Below are positions 58,277-64,000 of a stretch of DNA of 64,000 nucleotides, piece after piece (within the stretch, counting starts at the first letter, position 1; each line of letters opens with the position of its first letter). The DNA lies in the NCBI RefSeq assembly GCF_963583255.1, contig NC_084805.1, positions 8,300,827 through 8,364,826 on the forward strand. The letters are read 5' to 3'. Below the pieces are notes generated by a model. The model ran no database searches. It was not told the origin of the DNA and saw only the letters and a list, made by a program, of their open reading frames with translations. The translations under genes and the position numbers were made by a program. Source of the DNA: Pyrus communis (taxonomy: Eukaryota; Streptophyta; Magnoliopsida; Rosales; Rosaceae).

Positions 58277-58442
58277 TTTTTTTTTTTTTTGACAAACGAT
58301 ATTATCTACACTAGGAAGAAGGGTGGTTTTAGCCTCACAATGGACTAGCAATAATGTGGTTTGAATTCGCTTTTGGCGAGAATTGAACCTAAGACATTTC
58401 ACTTACAAGTGAAGAGGAATACCACTAGACCGTAATCCTAAT
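58277..58442 (-). mobile_element. Best-preserved copy of the local SINE family
   Basis: Read on the minus strand: an A-box-like stretch ACGGTCTAGTGG, then the B-box GGTTCAATTCT inside TTAGGTTCAATTCTCGCC, then CACATTATTGCTAGTCCATT, then GATAATATCGTTTGTC and an A tail (the T run at 58277-58290). Pol III boxes at normal spacing and the tail identify a tRNA-derived SINE of about 165 bp. Relatives lie at 17262, 43445, 45722 and inside the array at 58841-60060. Confidence 0.85.
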
Positions 58443-58840
58443 TGACTCTATTAGTATTAATTAAATTAACTAATCCAATATCTATCTATATATATAAAGC
58501 CAATGGAAAAGGTGAATAGCGATTTTGGTGTCATCAAGCTTCAACAAAAAGATTTGGACAAAAATGCCCCCAATACAAAAAACTTCGAAGGAATTCCAAA
58601 ATAATGCATCAAATAAGGCATGGGCTTTTTCGTCATTTGAACATTATTTTTTTAATAATTAATTTTTTTGTGGTTTTATTTATTTATTTTTAATTAGTAC
58701 CTCATAATAGGATACCAATAATATGATTTAATTTCTTTATTTTTAAACATGTTCAAAACATTTTAAGAGGTGTGTAATGTCAATTATAAAAAAGGTCATT
58801 CGCATGTGGATAATAATATAATTAAATTAGTTGTCAAATG

Positions 58841-60060
58841 ATTTTTTTTTTTTTTTAACAAACGATATTATCTACACTAAGGGGGAGGGGGTGAGCTTAG
58901 TCTCACAATTGGCTAGCAATAATGTGATTCAATCAATTGTTTATTAAATATTATTTTCTCTATTTTAAACACGTTCAAAACATCTTAAGAAGCATGTAAT
59001 GCCGATTATAAAAGAAAGTCTTTCACAAGCGGATAATAATGTAATTAAATTAGTTGTCAAATGATTGTTTTTCTTTTTTAACAAACTATATTATCTACAC
59101 TGAAGGGGAAGAGGTGGGCTTAGCCTCACAATAGGCTAACAATAATGTGATTCAATCAGTTGTTTATTAAATATTGTTTTCTTTATTTTTACACACGTTT
59201 AAAACATCTTAAGAGGCATGTAATGCCGGCTATAAAAAAAAGGTCTTTTGCATGTGGATAATAATGTGATTAAATTACATTAAATTAGTTGTCAAATGAT
59301 TGTTTTTTTTTTTTTTTTTTAACAAACGATATTATCTACACTAAGAGGGAGGGGGTGGGTTTAGGCTCACAATAATGTGATTCAATCTGTTGTTTTCGTC
59401 ATTTTAACAGTATTTTGATAATAATTAAATTTTTTGTGGTTTGTTTGTTTTTTATTAATTAGTGTCTCACAATGGGCTAGCAATAATGTGATTCAATTTT
59501 TCTATTTTTAAACACGCTTAAAACATCTTAAGAAGCGTTTAAAACATCTTAGCCTCACAATAGAATAACAATAATGTGATTCAATCAGTTGTTTATTAAA
59601 TATTATTTTCTCTATTTTTAAACACATTCAAAACATCTTAAGAGGCGTGTAATGCCGATTATGAAAAAGATCTTTCACACGCAGATAATAATGTGATTAA
59701 ATTACATTAAATTAGTTGTCAAATGATTGTTTTATTTTATTTTAACAAACGATATTATCTACACTAAAGGGAAGGAGGTGGGCTTAGCCTCACAATAGGC
59801 TAACAAGAATGTGATTCAATCAGTTGTTTATTAAATATTATTTTCTCTATTTTTAAACACGTTCAAAAAAATATTAAGAGATGTGTAATGCCCGGGTATA
59901 AAAAGATCTTTCGTACGTGGATAATAATGTGATTAAATTAGTTGTCAAATGATTGTTTTTTTTTTTTAACAAACAATATTATCTACACTAAAGGGGAGGA
60001 GGTGTGCTTAGTCTCACAATGGGCTAGCAATAATATGATTCAATCAATTTTTTATTAAAT
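58841..60060. repeat. Tandem array whose unit contains a SINE 3' end
   Basis: Units start near 58841, 59062, 59299, 59726 and 59951, spaced 221, 237, 427 (a rearranged double unit) and 225 bp. Each has a T run, aacaaacgatattatctaca, a G-rich patch, gcctcacaatgggctagcaa, ttgtttattaaatatt, ttcaaaacatcttaagag and attaaattagttgtcaaatg. The first half is the reverse complement of the SINE 3' half; the second half is unrelated. A half unit without the SINE part precedes the array (58690-58840). Confidence 0.88.
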
Positions 60061-60520
60061 ATTATTTTCTCTATTCTTAATGTAAATTCTATAGAGACCA
60101 ATTTTATTATGTGAATTCAGCTGCTTTAATTGGTTTACGAGAGGTTTCATCTAGCATGATCTAAGATTATTCATTTACTTCAAATATTTGACTTTCCTTT
60201 TATTAATTTACGCATACAAATACATTTAAAATATGTAAATCGTGTGAAGTACACCGTAATTAAAAAAATATCTTATGCTTGAATAAGGCAATTCAGCAGT
60301 GCTAGACGGCTAAGGTTCTCCCTGTTTGGTAGACCAGGGTACTTTGGTAGTGCCAAACGGATGTCGTATTCTCAAAACCACCAAAAACGACGTCGTGTAC
60401 CTGGTGGATAGCCTTCGAAAATTCGAAGGCACGCCGATGAAGCAGATGGCGAGGTAAGGTTTCATTTCGATCAATCTTTCGAACTTCCATTCTCACGAAA
60501 GCGCGTGGATTCAATCGGCA
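60061..60520 (+). promoter_or_regulatory. Upstream region of the BAT2-like gene
   Basis: The first 200 bp are AT-rich. From about 60300 base composition shifts toward GC and a palindromic ACGT-core site (acgacgtcgt, 60387-60396) appears, a candidate bZIP site. No TATA box is obvious; the leader likely begins within 60400-60480. Confidence 0.4.
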
Positions 60521-63500
60521 ATGGAGGAAGAAGACAAACAGCCGCTCAAGGAGGACAAAGGTCCTCAACAGGAAGAGAAAGAAGAACCAAAAGGAGGAGC
60601 AGCTGAAGCACAAGTGTCGCCGGCGAAAAGTGGCGGAGGATGGGGAGGTTGGGGGTTTTCGTCCGTCTTCTCAGATCTCCAGAAAGCCGCCGAAGAGATC
60701 TCCCGCAATGTAAGTGTCTCCAGCGTTTCATAAATGTATTTGCATCTGCATTTGTATGGTAAGTTTACCTGATTTGGTGTGCTTTGGAAAATTAGGGTTT
60801 ATAAGTTTGGGAAATGTTGATGAGTGGATATACTTTCTGGTGGGTTTAGATGATATCGGATTTAATTAACTGTTTCGACTGCGAATCTGAAAGTAGGTTT
60901 AAGCTATTAAGAATTTAGTGACGTTATCCAATTGAAAGTTATAAAATATGCAGAGATTTATGTATGTAGTTAAAATGGAAGAATTTAGGGTTGCTGCATT
61001 TTGTGGTTCGGTTTGTGAAGTGGCGGTTTTTGGATGCAGGCGGCTGCGGCTGCTCAGACGGCAGCGAAGAGCCTTGCCGACATGCAAGCTGCTGAGGACT
61101 CAGAAGAATGTTCCAAGGAGGAAGAAGGGGATGCTGAAAAGGAAACCCAAGACGACACTGAGAGCCAAGATGAGCATGAAAAGCAAAGAAAGGCTGCTCT
61201 TGATAAATTGGAGAAAGCTAGTGAGGATTCACTTTTCGGTCAGGCAAGTTGTAAATTTATGGAGTTGATACCTCTTTTTTATATATCTGCAAGTCGTTTG
61301 TGTTAATGCATTCACGCCGATCATATATTCATGAAGTTTGTTATGCTAAGTTCGTCATGTTTTCATTCCGTTTGTTTCTTATGTTGTACTTATTAATCAT
61401 ACGTCTAGCTATTGCTACGCTAATGCAAATTTTACAAGAACCACATCTACTTCTATACAGTCTCAAATTGATTTAGGATAATTTAACACCAACTCTTTCT
61501 GTTGCACTAGATTGGAGGTGTTTGTATCTTGAATTTTGCTTCAATCCTCTAAAGCTGATGCCTTCCTTTTGTTCTCCACTTAACATGCTAATTTTCATTA
61601 CTTTCAGGGTTTGAAAGTGCTTGATAGTTCCGTGGAGAATTTTGCTACAGGAGCTTGGCAAGCATTAGGAAGTGCATTGAAAGGGGGTACTGATCTAGTG
61701 CACAAGTATGTTACACTGGAGTTGAATGTACTAGTATTTTTGCGGATTTTCTCTGGACCAAAATTTAGTAATTAGCAGATGGCTACAGTCCACATGATTT
61801 CTCTTGTTTCTCGGGAAACTAACGAATTAGTAATCTGATAGTGGACTATTGGGCTCAAGATTCTAAGTTCCAACTTCTAACATAGATTATGGAGTTGATA
61901 TATTTGTGCAAAGTGCGAAATCCAAATTAGAAACACAAACTTGACCTGACTTTCAACTTCTTGTTCTCTAGGATTGAGAATTCTGCTGTGAACCTTGCGG
62001 GATCTATCCAGCAAGGTGGAGGTGCTGGTTCTACCACACCATCCTTATTAGAGGTTTGCGTTCCCCTGCTACTTTTTTGGTTAACTAATGGTACATCATT
62101 GCTTATCTTGGTTTCGTGTACAGACTGGAAAAGCTTTTACATCAAAGGGAATGCAAGTGCTTGAGCTTGTAGGAAAGGAAACTTTGGATCTACTGATCAC
62201 AGAGACTGGTATAGAAGTTGATAAGGATTCTACACTTTCTGAAAAGGAAACTGAAGAGGATCAGTTATATGAGGAAGTGGGATTTGATCGGTGTTTCTAC
62301 ATATATGGAGGTCCAGAACAGTTGGAGGTCAGTTATTTAATTTTGAGGTTAAATATTGTTATTGTAGGGAATAAAATGTATTAAAGTTGTTATTTTGTAT
62401 CACTGTCAGGAACTGGAGGCTTTGTCCAGCCATTATGCGCTATTATTTAATCGGAGAAAAGGAAAATTGTCATCAGAACAGAAGTCTATTTATGATGGAA
62501 AGCTTAAACAGGTGCAACAGATTTTCAGTCTGAATATTGAGTTGGATGGAAGTGGTGCAGAGTCGGACAAAGGCAAAAAGAAAAAGACCGGAGATGATGG
62601 AAATATCAATGAGATGAAGAGTTTGCATGATTCAAGCGTCAGCAAGGCTGCTGATATGGCGGCTGGGTACTATATTTTGTTCAATTTCTATTTTTATTGT
62701 CTTGTCTTTTTCTTTTTATAGATTATTTGCTTCAATGAATGGCTGTTTAGTTCTATTGACTTTCATCTGATTTTCATAAATACTATATACTGATCTTCAA
62801 GCTTTTATAAATCTACTGGCCAATCAATATTCTTTTATTGCCTTACCTTTGTTGCTCCATTACCCTCTGTTTATCCACTCAATTTACAAACAAACAACTA
62901 CGTTTACACTAAAGCCAACATCTGATTACAGCAATTGTAAAACTTGCTGTTCTTGCATCTGTCTGAGTTACATTGAGACAATTTTGCCAAGCCACTGTTG
63001 ATGATGTGTCCTTTCCCTGCCCACTGTCCTTGTCAATCTGAATTGATTGGAGATCTGAGGCTTCGCGCTAAATGATTTCAAAATTAATTTCTTTATAATC
63101 GTGTGCTTATAGAGATGTGTGCATGTGCATATAGATCATATTGCTCCCAACATTGCATCAGACTTGAAATGCATGATACTCTCAGAAAATAAATATCTTT
63201 TAAGGGTGGGACTGGTGGCAGGGGAGTCCTATGAAAAGTTATTGCTGGGTGCTGATATGTCCAATTTCAAAACCGGATTGCATTTTAATCAGCCTTCTCA
63301 CTGTACATATTTTTTTTGCAATTTCAACAGCGTCCAATTAAAAGAAATGGAGTCGTTTGTTCCTCATGAATTTGTGATCTTGGTTGACATATTGCTGTAA
63401 AAACATGTGTGGTCTTCTATGCTTCCTTATTTTTGTTTATTTTTACACCATGCATTGTTACTATGACTTTAAATTTTTCTTCTTATGTTCTTTTTAGGTT

Positions 63501-63894
63501 CACAAGTGCCTTAGCAGGACAAGCTGTGAACGATATAATTCAAAGAACAACTGGTAGATTAGAGAGTCTTCACTCAGAGGGGGTTCATGTACGTGATTAT
63601 CTTCTGTTACTGTATTATTCCATCGGCATTTTTATAGACATGGGTTCAATAGTTCTGACGTAATCATATTTTTGCAGAGGCTGTCAGAATTGTGCTGTTC
63701 AGCGGTATCTCAACTGTTGATGCTTGGTAAATCCGTCATATCTAGTGCAAACAAAACTCAGGCAGAAGATGTGGATGCCGATCTGGAGAATATTGATTGG
63801 CCTGAAGATTCTGTTGAGAAAGCAAAGATAATCAGATCAAAAACACAAACAATGACAGGATATGTGGAGGCAGTGTCTAGCAGTTTCGTCACAG
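60521..63894 (+). CDS. 'BAT2 domain'/FAM114-like protein, 5' part, runs out of the window
   Basis: Eight exons are visible: 60521-60709, 61040-61243, 61608-61705, 61972-62053, 62124-62327, 62410-62666, 63498-63588, 63678-63894, all in frame (about 447 residues), with a donor at 63895 leading to exons beyond the edge. Intron 2 uses a GC donor (CAG|gcaagt); the others are GT-AG. The start is acidic (EEEDKQPLKEDKG), followed by a Gly/Trp patch (GGGWGGWGFSSVFSDLQKA), an Ala-rich amphipathic helix, GLKVLDSSVENFATGAWQALGSA, and VGFDRCFYIYGGPEQLEELEALS. I recognise the plant protein annotated 'BAT2 domain' (Arabidopsis At2g15860), related in pattern to animal FAM114A. Its role is poorly known. Position next to the PEX-type gene matches Arabidopsis. 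Confidence 0.82.
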
Positions 63895-64000
63895 GTTAAT
63901 TTCCTTGAACTCTGTTTAGTGCTGCTTATGCTCATAATTGACTACCCTTTTCCTAGTTGAAAATATGCCATTACAATTAATATACTCTCAGATCTAATCA

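Noticed and set aside
57937..58402. Overlapping minus-strand ORFs rich in Phe, Leu and Ser
   Set aside because: They reflect A-rich sequence on the plus strand; all three frames are open by composition and no domain is present.
1..64000. tRNA, rRNA or CRISPR features
   Set aside because: The only tRNA-like boxes belong to SINEs with A tails and lack a cloverleaf. No spaced identical repeats with unique spacers occur; the tandem arrays are transposon-linked.

Overview
This window is nuclear DNA from a dicot plant. Genes with many introns and GT-AG splice sites sit among long AT-rich stretches packed with retrotransposons, SINEs, MITEs and endogenous pararetrovirus copies. The repeat families and the protein sequences suggest Rosaceae, possibly the apple/pear group; that assignment is inference, not proof.

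Five host genes are supported. From left to right they are: a MATE transporter lacking its first exon (2611-4355, +); a complete 15-exon PXA-PX-Nexin_C sorting-nexin-like gene (6773-16811, -, 1005 residues); a CCG-binding protein 1 (CBP1/MEE14-like) gene (44356-45240, +, 209 residues); an intronless pollen-type leucine-rich-repeat extensin (47400-50483, +, 1027 residues); and the 5' part of a gene for the plant 'BAT2 domain'/FAM114-like protein (60521 to beyond 63894, +). From memory, the last four match the Arabidopsis run At2g15900, At2g15890, At2g15880 and At2g15860 in order. The window would then be an ancient collinear block expanded by mobile DNA, mostly in the 27 kb between the sorting nexin and CBP1.

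That 27 kb gap holds, on the minus strand, a head-to-tail cluster of decayed endogenous caulimovirids (pararetroviruses, most like florendoviruses). There is a tail fragment (about 38.9-40.3 kb), a nearly full-length but broken copy (27.48-38.93 kb), a 5' fragment (24.54-27.29 kb) and a small internally deleted fragment (18.15-18.98 kb). The long copy is split by a 4.55 kb nest of two related solo LTRs with a clear 5-bp target duplication. Another solo LTR (18977-20145) and a Ty3/gypsy gag fragment (about 20.85-22.86 kb) lie in the same gap.

Between the extensin and the BAT2-like gene are a hAT-type MITE (50596-51173), remains of a copia and a Ty3/gypsy element, a CACTA-like element (53335-57188) that carries a roughly 350-bp tandem array and a captured piece of an S-domain receptor kinase, and a tandem array (58.8-60.06 kb) whose unit contains the 3' end of a SINE.

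No rRNA or tRNA genes and no CRISPR arrays were seen. Exon borders were placed by hand from splice consensus and frame continuity. Element family names rest on motif recognition without database searches.
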